From Drosophila miranda (lineage: Eukaryota > Arthropoda > Insecta > Diptera > Drosophilidae): 64,000 nt of DNA. The DNA is taken from positions 16,970,001-17,034,000 of the forward strand of contig NC_046676.1 in NCBI RefSeq assembly GCF_003369915.1, read 5' to 3'. Under the pieces are notes generated by a model that saw only the letters and a list, made by a program, of their open reading frames with translations, was not told the origin of the DNA and made no database searches. Of the stretch, positions 1 to 11,500 are shown piece after piece. Made by a program: the position numbers and the translations under genes. Position 1 is the first letter of the stretch. The number at the start of each line of letters is the position of its first letter.

Positions 1-75
1 TCTTAGTCCTACTGCCCCTGCTCCATCAGCTGCTGGCTGGGTGGCACGCAACCAACAACCAGGTGGCATCGTATC

Positions 76-3000
76 TTATCTAAGCCACGGATGCTGCAGA
101 CACTCCGCAGCGGTGGCTCGCTTTGCCGGATCGAACTCTAGCATGGGCTTAAGGAAGGAGGCGAATGATTCCGCCTCGCTGTTCAGCCACTCGTACTTCT
201 CTAGCAGCACATCCATCAGACCCCAGGGCTTCAGTCCCGTTATGTTGCGGAGCTCCCCGTTCCGGCTGAACGTCTGCTGGGCATAGGTGCCGCGGAACAC
301 GATGTGACGGGGTATGGGGCCGAGCAGCTCTATGATATGGGCCAAGTGATCCTCGTCCCGGGAGTACGTGTCGCCGGAGTGTGGCTCAAAGAGATAGTCT
401 CCCGTGGCCAGCTCGAAGACCATGCAGGCAGTGCTCCAGATGTCTGCCGATGTGTCGTAGCCCGAGCCCAGGATCACCTCAAGTGATCGATACTGCCGCG
501 TCTGAATGTCCTCCGTGAAGTGGCGATCCACCCAGCAGGCATTGCCCAGATCGGCAATCTTCACTTGCACGTTGCACTCCTCCAGAGCCGGCTCACGCTT
601 CGGCCTGTGCTTTGACAGCGGCGGTGGTGGCGCCGGCGGCACTCCCGGATCGGAATATGGTCCATTGGTGGCCGACGAGGAGTTCGACATTGAGTTGCTT
701 GAGATTTTCGAATTACTGTTCGAAGTCTGCTTCGAACTGGAGTTGTTGTTGTTCAGCGGCTGATACGATTGCTGCTCTTGCTGCTTCTCCTGTTTAGGTC
801 GAAGCGGCATCTTCTTGCCGTCTGCCGCGCCATTTGATTGTCCCTTAACTGTGCTATTGCTATTGCTGTTGCTGTTGCTGCTACTGCCGTTGGTGTGGAC
901 GCCGCTCTTTCCGGCATTGATACTGTCGCCGCTGCTCGTCGAGTTCTCAAATTGCTGCTGAGGCTGCTGAGATTGCGGCTGGTTGGATTTGTCTGAGCCA
1001 GGAAGGGGTAAAGAGGTGACAATTAATAGGTATCGACAGGGGAAAGCGAGATACTTACTCTTGTTCTTTCGCTTCTTCTTCTTTTTGGCTTTCTCAGTAT
1101 TATCTCCCGGTGCCTGGTGGCTGATGGCCTCCTCTTCCTGCTCCGTCTCCTGCTTGGGCACCACAGGCTGCTCAACAGCCACATCCTCATCATCACCGTC
1201 GTTCTCTTCTGGATCTTGTTCCAGCTTTACGTCCACGTCTACGTCCTCCTCTCCATCGGAGATGGCAACATCGCCATTCTGCACCGAATTTGCATTGTGG
1301 TTCGCGACACAGTCCGCCTGGTCCTCAGCAGCATTTGCGTCTGCAGCTGGCTGTCCGGTCTGCTCGAGATAGTCCCGCTGCTTCTTGAACAGCTCCATGC
1401 GCTTCTTCGCCTTCTTCTTGAGCTTCTTTTTCTTGTTCTTGCTCATCTTGCCGGTGATCTGGGGCTCGCGATACTCCTTGGGCGCCCGACTGACCAGCGA
1501 CGGGTACATCTTGGAGTTCATGCAGTACAGCTTGGTGGCCTCCGTGGCCATGGAGCGCACATGCGGCTCGTCCACGCATAGCAGCACGTTCTCAGGCTTG
1601 ATGTCTGTGTGGATGATTTTGCAGCAGGTGTGCAAGTAGTCCAGGCCCTCCAGTATTTGGCGCGTAATGGCCTTTACGTTGGCCAGTGGTATGCCACGGT
1701 AATTGGACTTGCGGATGAGCTTCAGCAGATTGTCGCCCAGCACTTCGAACACCATGCAAATGTGGGTCCCGTTTACCCCACTAATCTTGAAGTCATCCAG
1801 CATCTGGACGGTCTTTTGGCGGCGCGGATTGGACGGATCCGTCTCGCGCACCGTTCTGAGTATCTTGATCTCATCCTTGGCCGTCTCGGCAAAATGCGGC
1901 GCCGACTTTACAATCTTGATGGCCACGTAGCGCTTCTCCTGCAGATCCCAGCACAGCCAGACGGTAGAGAAGTGGCCCCAGCCCAACTTCCGGATGACAT
2001 GATAGCGACCTGGGGAGCGATAATGAAATTAATGCTGTTTGTTCTTCAGGGTTAAAGTTCAAAATGGGCACAACACAACCACTCAGAAAAATGAAATCAC
2101 AAATATTCGCCTCTGATGGCAGCAAATCCATTTTAATCACCCCACTGCCACTCCACGACTAAATCGCGAGAGCGAGACTACTCTCCATCGTTTACCCTTG
2201 GATTAAATTCAATTAAACGCAGTCCGTCAGCAGTCAGCCTACGCCCCTCTGGTTGTGGAACGCACAGACTGTGGGTGGACCTTTAAGGGATTTTGAACGA
2301 GCAAAGTCTGTGAAGCAATTCTAAAGCCCAGGCCTGGGAGCTGTCAATATAGGGAAACGTTCCATTTTTACTTTTGAGGTTTTTGCAACATCGTGAAGCA
2401 CGACTGAAAGATGGGCGGAATGTTTTCACATATAGGCATATGCAACAATATAAGGCGCTCGTTTAGACATTAGTTTTTCGTTATCAGGCTCTTTTATCGC
2501 AATGTTGTTGAAAGTTTGACTGGGATTAGCTTTTGTCAGAGCTGCTGGGCAGGCAAATGGATTTGCTGGGGAAAACATGCAGCTGACAGGAGTATCCGTG
2601 ATGACGACTGCGGGGGGCGGCGCTTTCGTTCGGAAGGAAAATGCTGCAGAGTGGATGCATCCGAGAGGATTGTGGGTGGATGTCAAAAACGGTGACAGCC
2701 CCTTTTTACTGTCACTGTTGTTGCCGTTGTCACAACACGAGCTGCCCTGCCCCTCCCACTCAACGGAAAAGCACCCCCTGAAAAGGGCACAGCAACACGC
2801 ACGGATAGAATTCGATTTATCTGTGGGAAAGCTTTCGCACAGAGACCCATTGGCAACCTGTTGTTGTTGTTAATCGGTTTTTGGGGCGGAGGCCCTGCTC
2901 GAAAGGCCAATATGGCCACCTAGCCAGGCATCTAATTGAGCACCCAACTGGGAATGGGTGGCGTTGTGGGTTACCACGGTTGAAATGACAGGACAGCAGC

Positions 3001-3212
3001 CCGAAACCCAATTCGTGTTCGGATGGGGTTTGGGGAGTGTAGAGTGTAGAGTGTGTGGTGTGGGGTGCAAACAGGTGCCAGTCTTACCCTGAAAGAGGTC
3101 ACCAATGTTGACTGGATGGTAGCCACCCTTGCAGTAGTCCTCCTTCAGCTCCTGCTCCTCGTTCTCGCTGTTCAGCTCCGACTCGTACGACTCGTTCGAG
3201 GAGCTGCGCGGC

Positions 3213-3245
<33 letters not shown>

Positions 3246-3527
3246 TGCTGTTGCTGCTGATTGTGATTGCTCTTCTTGTTCTTCGACTGTGATTGCATTT
3301 GCGATTGCAATTGCGACGGCGGCTGATAGTGGTTGGGGGTCTCTGGGGTGCTGCCCGACCCGCCGCTTGACGTGGATGTGGCCGTTGCTGTGGCCTTACT
3401 AAAGGATGTGGTGACAGCGGCGGGTGCGATTCCAACGCTGCCAGACGGATGCACTTCGGGCTTACTGGGGCTATTATTAGCATTTTCTGGTGCTGCTGCC
3501 GTAGCACAGTTTTCAGTCTGGGAATTC

Positions 3528-3566
<39 letters not shown>

Positions 3567-3691
3567 GGTTCCTGTGACGGATTCCCAGCTACCACACCGT
3601 TCTGCTTGCCCCGCTTCTTGTTGTTCTTATGACGCTTCTTCTTCGCTTGAATGGTCAAAACGCGTCGGTTGACGTCAGCTTTGGCGTTCAT
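76..3691 (-). CDS. SRPK: SR-protein-specific kinase (SRPK), 823 aa
   Basis: Serine/arginine-rich splicing-factor kinase with the split kinase domain of the SRPK family. Coding exons on the minus strand are 3691-3088, 2009-1059 and 992-76 (2472 nt). Residues 1-200 are low complexity, with a basic start and poly-Gln stretches. The first kinase lobe starts near 203 (GRYHVIRKLGWGHFSTVW), with the VAIK lysine at 233 and HTDIKPEN (catalytic Asp 337). A spacer of about 290 residues, rich in Lys, acidic residues, Ser and Asn, precedes the second lobe: DLG at 666-668, then the QYRSLEV substrate-docking region, ending HPWLR. The family phosphorylates RS domains of splicing factors, and the spacer normally holds the kinase in the cytoplasm. 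The 66 nt intron 993-1058 has no stop and stays in frame, so a naive translation gains 22 residues. The ATG at 3691 opens the longest reading frame; other 5' isoforms are possible. Confidence 0.93.
2010..3087 (-). other. SRPK intron 1
   Basis: A 1078 bp intron between the low-complexity N-terminal exon and the first kinase-lobe exon. The donor GTAAGA follows CTCTTTCAGG and the acceptor is CCCCAG. It joins G to GT, restoring Gly-Arg-Tyr before the kinase lobe. No coding exon or RNA gene was recognised inside; an alternative first exon for shorter kinase isoforms cannot be excluded. Confidence 0.7.
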
Positions 3692-5000
3692 GATGTTCTG
3701 TCTATTGCTTTTCGCGTATTATTTTTGCTTTTTCCGCCGACTGTGTGTGGCTGTGGCAGTAACTGTGTGTGTATGTAACAGCTGTTGTGCGGAGTGAAAA
3801 GGGAAAGAAGAAGAAACAACGTGCACAGATCTCAATAAGGCAATGTACAATGTTTTACGCTTGTATTGTGTTTTTGCTGTATGCGCACGCCTTGCCAAAA
3901 CCAGAGCCAGGCCCAGAGAGCCAGAGCCAAATGGTGGGGCTTTCGTTTCGTCAAAGCGAGCAACAACAACAAAAAAACCGAATCGTCTACTTGCCTCGGG
4001 GCTCCCACTTGTTCCAAATTGACACCGCTGCTGCTGCTTCTCCCGCTGCTTCTGCGTCTGCCGTTTGCCTTTGCTTTGACAACTGGATTTCTGCACGAAA
4101 AATCGGGACGAAATTAGCACATTGAACGCTCACGAGAATGTGGGCATCAGATGCCAACTGCACAGCAAATAGTCTTCACTTCGGCTTAATACTATGAAAG
4201 AGTCAATCGCTTACTATTTTGGCATAAAAATGTATGTTTTATTTCATGGAAAAATCAAACAATCAGTCGTCGACTACTGCTCTGCTGTGTGTTGTGTGTT
4301 ATCGAAAACAGGGCCTGCCACTTAGTAAACGACGTAACGTAAACAGGAACGTCATTATTGCTTAAGGTCTAGCCCTTGCTCACTCACACACTGCGAAAGC
4401 CAGCCAGGTGTCTATTGCCGACTCGCTTTCTCCGCTGGCTATGGTTGGTACACACTTTATAAGCATTTTTGCGCAGTGATTAGTTTGCCAGCAGCTCGTT
4501 TGTTGCCCTGAAAGGTCGATTATGGCCAACTTACATGGTTCCGAACGCCTTAACATACTAATCCAATAGCACTTCGGATCGCAAACATTGCAAAACGCTC
4601 GAAAATGCAGTCAAAAACGTGCAATTCCACGCACACAGCTAAAATTCCGCAATAGTAGTTTTTTCTAAAACAACCCTGCTGCTATCAGCTGTTTGCTGTT
4701 CGGCACCTTGTAATACTTCGTGCGATATATCGATATATATCGATATATCGTGCGCACTTTCTAACACTGCTCAATCGTTTCTTTCAAACACTGCCCGCGT
4801 TTTGGCGCAATAATAATTTTTGGAGGGAAATTGCATCTTGAGAAAAGTCGTGGCCCATTTGTAATTTGAGCAGTGCTGTGGCACGACGCGTGTTGACTGA
4901 TAAAGGAAAAAATAAGTGAAATAAGAAGCAAAGACCGGACGTGCCAAAAGTGAAATAATCATAAAATTTAAACTGCAACTATAAATCAGACCACAAAGAA
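3692..5000. promoter_or_regulatory. Divergent SRPK/dup promoter region
   Basis: The 1.3 kb between the SRPK start codon (leftward) and the dup start codon (rightward) contains no coding frame I can support. It should hold both 5' UTRs and promoters. The clearest signal is the double DRE at 4723-4750, about 250 bp before the dup ATG. The rest is AT-rich with short CTG/CAG-type runs near 4020-4060. Confidence 0.6.
4723..4750. promoter_or_regulatory. 28 bp perfect palindrome containing two DRE sites
   Basis: TATCGATA occurs at 4728-4735 and 4738-4745 inside a perfect palindrome. TATCGATA is the core of the DNA replication-related element bound by DREF, which drives replication and proliferation genes in flies. 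Its place upstream of dup, a replication licensing gene, fits. The sites are seen; use by DREF is inferred. Confidence 0.7.
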
Positions 5001-5199
5001 ATGGCTCAGCCATCGGTAGCAGCATTTTTTACTAATCGCAAACGCGCCGCTCTCGATGATGCTATCACAATTAAGAATCGGGTAAGTTGGACCAAAAACG
5101 TGACCATCACAGTGCCCAAGATTTCCAGATCAGATACTCTTGTATCTGCACCGACGCTTGTAATTGCATTCGTTTGTGCCCGTATGCGTTTGTTATTGA

Positions 5200-5230
<31 letters not shown>

Positions 5231-8051
5231 GGTGCGACTGCGGCATCATCCTGCGGCCATTTTCGAAAATCTTATTTTCATGGAAACTCTTTTGCCCATT
5301 GCAGCGTCTTGTGGAGCCTGCGGAGTCTGCCCAGCCGCAAAGCCCAGCCCCAGCCAAGGCCCAAGATGCAGATATCGACACCCTCAAGGCGGCGGCCAGC
5401 GGGATGCGCACCCGCTCAGGTCGCAGCACCAAGCTGATTGTCACCCCTCAAGAGACGGCGACCAAGAAGAAGCCAGCCAAGCTGGAGCCCCACATCAAGC
5501 AGCCCAAGCTGGTACAGTTCATTCGCAAGGGGACGCTCTCACCCAGGAAGCAGGCGGCCACCAAGATCGACGAGGAGCAACTGCTGCTGCCGGTTAACGA
5601 GCAGACGCCAAAAGTAAACTTCACCATTACTAGCCAACAGAATGCGGACAACATGCAACGGGGCATGCGCACGCCCACCAAACAGATCCTCAAGGCTGCC
5701 TCGCCCATCAAGCATAGCGACCTGAAACGCCAGCTAACCTTCGATGAAGTGAAGAACAAGATCTCGCGCAGCGCCAAAATGCAGGAGCTGAAGGCGGTCT
5801 TGGCCCGCAAGGCGGCCCTCGAGCAGAAGCGCAAGGAGCAGGAGGAGCGCAATCGTCGACTCCGCGAGGCCGGCCCCTCCCCATCAAAGGCGAGCCTGTC
5901 CGTGCAGCTGAAGGAGTTCGACACCATTGAGCTAGAGGTGCTGACAAGGTAAGAAGCACAAGAATAGGAGTAATGCAAATTTCCGATGGCATTGCTGCCT
6001 TCCACAATAATTTCCAACTGTTTGCTGTGGCCTAGAATCGGCGTAAACAGCGCCAGAGTAGAGTACAGCTGGCCAGCGAAAAACCGGGTAACATCAATAC
6101 CGAACGCCAAAAGCCCAGCCAAATTGTTGCTGTCTCTGCTGCAATCGAGGTCGCTCTGGGTCGCTCCGAGTCTCTGTTATTCAAGCGTCCAATTGCTGAA
6201 ATGGCATTTCTCCAGCAGAGTAACTGACGACTTGCTCGAGCCATCACTATGATACAACATTCTCGTGTACTTGAATTTATGTTGCCCTCAGCAGCGTGTG
6301 TGCATAGCTATGCATGTGTGCTGTGCTATGTTTACCCTTCGCCGACGTTACATTCCGGCCTGACCTTCCCTCTCGCTTTCCCCTTCGGGGGTTGTTTTCT
6401 TCCATGTGTATCCTTTGTTAGGATCGTCTGCTGCATGGGAATGTGCGTGCACCTCAGGTAGCAGGAACCTTTTTCTGTAACGGCTTTCCTGCCCATTTGG
6501 GGTGGGTCCAAGTGTATGGCCTAAGTGTGTATAGGAATTGTTTCGAATAGGAACTGATGATCGTTTCCCATCCCCTGTCATTGCAGCCCCCTGAAGACCT
6601 TCAAGACACCCACCAAACTGCCGCCACCCACACCGGACAAGCATGAGCTGATGTCGCCGCGGCACACGGACGCCTCCAAGCGCCTGCACTTCAGTCCGGC
6701 CAAGAATGGGTCGCCTGTCAAGCTGGTGGAGGTGCCGGCCTACAAGCGCTACGCCAGCCTTGCAGAGACCAGCAAGGCCGGGCAGCTCCCGCTGCCGTAC
6801 AAGTATCGGTATTTGCTGGACGTCTTCAAGGGCCTGGACTCGGTGGTGGCCATGTTCCATAACCGCAAGGAGTGCATCACGTTCAAGAAGCTGAAGCCGG
6901 CTGTGCAACGAATGCTGCGCAAGAACTTTACCGAGCTGCATCTGGCCCAGATCAAGGCTGTCTATCCCGAGGCCTTCATCTTTAGTCAAATGAAGATGCG
7001 GAACTTTGGCTCGGTGTCCAAGGCGGATTACTACCAGCTAATGATCAGCCCCAATGTGGAGCCGGTACCGGAGGAGGTGCAGGAGCAGACGCAGCCGCAT
7101 CAGCGCCACAAGAAGATCAACGAAGACGATGTGCTAGCGTCGGCCCAGTCGACGTCCATGAATCCACACGTCATGACGGCGCGTATGCATCGATTCCAGA
7201 ACCTTCTGCTCGATCGTGTAAAGCAGGCGCACGCCAAGTTCCTGCGCTCACTGGACCCCCCGATCTTCATTGAGAAGGCGCTGACTCGCTGGCATCCCCA
7301 GTTCGAGCTGGAGAACTGTCCAGAGGTGGAGTTGGCTCCGCTGCCCCAGCCCCCGAATGTGGAGAAGTACTCTTCGGCCAAGGACATACTCTCGACGGCT
7401 CGCAATCTGTTCAACTGCGCCACGCCTATGGAGAGAGCGATGGACCGCTACGAGGCCAAGGTGGAGGCCGACAAGCAAGCTGCTGCTGCTGTAACCAATG
7501 TTACTGCCAACTCAAAGCCTCCAGAAGCGGACCCACAACAAAAGACAGCAGCAACAACAGAAGGAAAGGAAAAAGGAGTAAATGCAATACCCGAAACGTC
7601 TACTGCCACGCCCACGGTGAAAGAGTGCCCTGTCCCAGACGCTACTTCAAATCTGCTCAAGGGCCTGCCCAAGTCGCTGATCGAAAAGATTCGGGCCAAG
7701 CAGGCGGCTAAAGCCCTGGAAGCCATGACAAGGCGGCCATCGCAGGACCAGGAGGCAACCAAGTACTCGCGCCTGCCGGAACTGGCGCGACATTTACGCA
7801 ACGTGTTCGTGACGGAGCGCAAGGGGGTGCTCACCCTCGAGGTAATTATCAAGAAGATCCAGAACAGTTTCCGGGCCAACCTCACGCCCCAGGAAATTGA
7901 GGCGCACCTGAAGCTCCTCGCCAAGGAGCTTCCCGCGTGGGCAGCCTTCCACGAGGTACGGAAGACCATGTATGTTAAGGTCGCCAAGGACATGGACATG
8001 AACAAGATCATCGAGAAGCTGGAGAGCATCGCGAATGGAAAGAGCACCTGA
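5001..8051 (+). CDS. dup: Double parked / Cdt1 replication licensing factor, 729 aa
   Basis: Cdt1 loads the MCM2-7 helicase on origins with ORC and Cdc6, is inhibited by geminin and is destroyed in S phase. Exons are 5001-5081, 5305-5948 and 6587-8051 (2190 nt). The N terminus has a PIP box, QPSVAAFF (residues 3-10), followed by TNRK with a basic residue at +4, as in CRL4-Cdt2 degrons. The TD dipeptide typical of strong PIP degrons is AA here. The region to about 300 is basic and rich in Ser-Pro/Thr-Pro, suggesting CDK and cyclin regulation. A central winged helix lies around 310-375 (PYKYRYLLDVF...ITFKKLKPAVQRML) and is the geminin-binding fold. The C-terminal MCM-binding winged helix is near 635-710. 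Intron 1 carries a (TG)n run at about 5207-5229; intron 2 (638 bp) holds nothing recognised. Confidence 0.93.
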
Positions 8052-8308
8052 TAACTGGAACGGAACCCGGTACCGTAACGGATCTTAAGAGTCTCCCCAT
8101 CATTGACCCTGTGGCCACATCCAGCTATATCTTTAAGTACATGTTTAGCTAGCAAATACTGTATTGAAACCAGATTATACCCTACACCTATATATATTGT
8201 TATTCTTATATCACACTGACATTTCACACTAAATAATTGACAATTATTTCGCAATCGATTCATCACATTATATAACTATTAAGATCTTTTTTCATGTTGT
8301 AATACGTT

Positions 8309-8314
8309 AATAAA
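8309..8314 (+). terminator. Polyadenylation signal of dup
   Basis: AATAAA, followed by an overlapping second copy, lies about 260 bp after the dup stop codon and before the Pms2 promoter motif. The position suits the dup 3' end. Confidence 0.6.
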
Positions 8315-8464
8315 TAAATGTTTTTGCTGGATATGTTGCTAATTTAAATTCTCTACATTCTAATGGGAAGGATTGCACAATTGACATGATATCTACAGTG
8401 CACAGTGGCGCCACTATCAATCACCTGTCTATTTTTCTGGAACTAATCGTATATGAAGATTATA

Positions 8465-8475
8465 TGGTCACACTA
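8465..8475 (+). promoter_or_regulatory. Motif 1 (M1BP-type) core promoter element of Pms2
   Basis: TGGTCACACTA matches the fly housekeeping consensus YGGTCACACTR exactly and lies 75 bp before the Pms2 start codon. Motif 1 usually sits at or near the transcription start, so a short 5' UTR is likely. Confidence 0.7.
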
Positions 8476-8549
8476 GCCAAAAAACGCGCCAGATTTTATA
8501 GGAAATTATATTTGTTTTTTCTATGAACTAAGTCGATAAAAGCGAAGAA

Positions 8550-11500
8550 ATGGCAGAGAAAGAAGAGAATGTCGAGCTGCCAGCACCCACCACAGCTGCA
8601 TCCGGCCAGATAAAAGCCATTTCCAAGGATACTGTGCACAAAATATGCTCCGGCCAGGTACATCTCTTGAATTGGTTTTGTTTGATTTATTGTTTGGTTT
8701 CCCCCTTATTAGGTGGTGCTCAGTCTGGCTGTGGCTGTCAAGGAGTTAGTGGAGAACTCCATCGATGCAGGGGCTACACTGGTGGAGATTAAGATGAAGG
8801 ATCAGGGACTGCAAGGCGTCGAGGTCAGTGATAATGGCAGCGGCGTGGTGGAGGCCAATCTGGAGGCAATGAGTAAGTGGTAACCTCGAGGCAAACACTA
8901 AAGAAATTGTAGGAAAAGATCTCTCCAACAGCTGCAAAGTATCACACATCGAAAATAAGGGAATTCGTTGACCTGCTGGGAGTGGAAACGTTTGGATTTC
9001 GTGGGGAAGCACTCAGTTCCCTCTGCGCCCTGTCCGACATGGCCATTCAGACGCGCCACCAGTCCACCGATGTTGGTGAGTGTCCGGATCTTTAGCGGCA
9101 TAAACTCTGCACGATTAATGTTCCCCAATGACAGGTCTCAAAGTGGAACTCGACCACGATGGCAAGATCAAGAAGCGCTCGCCTTGTGCCCGCGCTGTAG
9201 GCACCACCGTCACTCTTACCAATCTATTTAGTACCCTGCCCGTGCGTCGGCGCGACTTTACGCGCAACATCAAGAAGGAGTTCGCCAAGATGTGTCAGAT
9301 CCTGCAGGCCTACTGCCTGGTGACCAAAGGCGTGCGCATCATCTGCAGCAATCAGACGCCCAAGGGCGCCAAGACGGTGGTTCTTCAAACACATGGCGCC
9401 CAGGATGTGCTGGCCAACATATCCGCGATATTTGGGGCACGCCAAGTGGCCGACATTGTGCCGCTAAAGTCCCCTTTCGAAAAGGGCCAACTGAGCGAGG
9501 TCGGACTACGGGCTGAGCTAGAGTCCTCCGCGGATGCAGCTGACACGACTTGCACACAGTTCAGCGCCGAGGATGTGGAGCGGCTGAACCAGGCCGACTT
9601 TCGACTGGAGGGCTATATATCCAGCTGTCGCCATGGGGCAGGCCGCTCCAGCAGAGATCGCCAGTTCTTCTTTGTCAACGCCAGACCCTGCGATCCCAAG
9701 AATGTGAGTTTATCATACCGGAAGGGAGTGTTCTCACACTCTGCTTATGCTCTGCTCCGCTTTCTCTGAATTTAAAGATAGCCAAAGTCATCAACGAGAC
9801 CTACCATCGCTACAACGTCCAGCAGCAGCCTTTTATCTACCTCAACATTATCACGGCCCGCTCCGACGTGGACGTTAACCTAACCCCCGACAAGCGCCAA
9901 CTGCTGCTCAACAACGAGAGGATTCTGCTGCTGGCCCTGAAGAAGTCTCTGCTGGAGACCTTTGGGCAGACACCATCCACATTCCAAATGCAGAACACAA
10001 CCATTGTGAGCATGCTGGAGCCAAGGCCGAAGCCCCAGCCCGAGGATGCTAGCAAGGCCAGCGAGGAGAAGGATGAAGAGGAAGACGTTCCCATCAGCTC
10101 CTCTCAGCGTTTCATGGATGTGCTCACCCAGTGGCGCCGCACGGGAGACACTCAGGGCACTGCTCCGTCCGCTCCGATCAAGCGGCGGTGTGCCGAAAGC
10201 GAGGAGTTGGCCACCCGCTCCATGAAAATGCAAAAGATCCAGGATTTCCTCAGCCAAGATTCGCCCAAACAACAGAGTTCAAAAGGCGATTCAGTATCGG
10301 AGGAGGATGTTGTCGATCAGCCGCCAAAGCCGACCAAAGAGCAGGCCAATCTGGATGAGAGTTTCTTGAACCTCAAGGAGCTGGAGACGGAGTCAAAGGG
10401 TGAGCATTCTAGAGAGTCTCCCCATTTTACTCACCTTGATTCTCCCTTAGCCTACGACCTGTTGACGCAGCCAGCCAAGGCAACCCGCATTGACTGCAAG
10501 GTCTTGACACCAATAAAAAGTCGCCTAAGCATTGCAGAGCCCAAGCCAGAACCCGCCGGTAGCTCCCAGGGCTCCCAAGAAACTGTCAGCACCATGGATC
10601 AGAGCGATGATGATGATCACATCGAGCTGCCCACGCGCATTGAGTTCGATGGCGGCGACGACGGTGGCGAGGAGCAGCCGCCAGCTAACTACAAGAGCGG
10701 CGAGCTGCGGACCACAATCGAGGAGATTGCAGACAGCCTAAGGAAACAAGAGCAGCAGCAGAAGGAGCGCAGAACGAGGGCTAAGCTGCAGCGCCTGCGC
10801 TTCAAAAGCGAAATCAACCCAAATCAGAACAACAAGGCGGAAGACGAACTGCAGAGGGAGATCGCCAAGGATGACTTTGCCCGCATGGACATTATTGGGC
10901 AGTTCAACCTGGGCTTCATAATTGTCAAGCTGCAGGACGATCTATTCATTGTTGACCAGCACGCCTCGGATGAGAAGTACAACTTCGAGACACTTCAACG
11001 AAGCACCCAGTTAGAGTATCAGCGTCTGACTGTGCCCCAGTCCTTGGACCTGACGGCGGTCAACGAGATGGTGCTCATCGACCATCTGCCAGTGTTCGAG
11101 AAGAATGGCTTTAAATTTGAGATCAATCATGAGGGTGAGTGGCCATCGGCCATGTGTATGCGGATGCAGGTTTCTCTTTAAAACGCTCTCTCACCTGCAG
11201 CTCCCGCCACGAAGAAGGTGCGACTGCTGGGCAAACCCTACAGCCGACAGTGGGAATTCGGCAAGGAGGACATCGATGAGCTCATCTTCATGCTGCAGGA
11301 TGCCCCCGAGGGCACCATCTGCCGACCCTCGCGGGTGCGCTCGATGTTTGCCTCTCGCGCTTGCCGCAAATCCGTGATGATTGGCACGGCTCTGAACAGG
11401 ACGACCACCATGAGGCGGCTAATCACCCAAATGGGGGAAATTGAACAGCCCTGGGTAAGCAAGAGGACATAAAATATTTTTGTTGATCCATTGAGATATT

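Noticed and set aside
41-286. Plus-strand open frame over SRPK exon 3
   Set aside because: It is antisense to a conserved kinase exon and resembles no protein family; GC-rich third positions create such shadow frames.
11455-11472. Pms2 ending at 11472 with C terminus VSKRT
   Set aside because: The codons after TGG are the intron donor GTAAGC; ending there loses the conserved CPHGRP motif, which is found at 16141.
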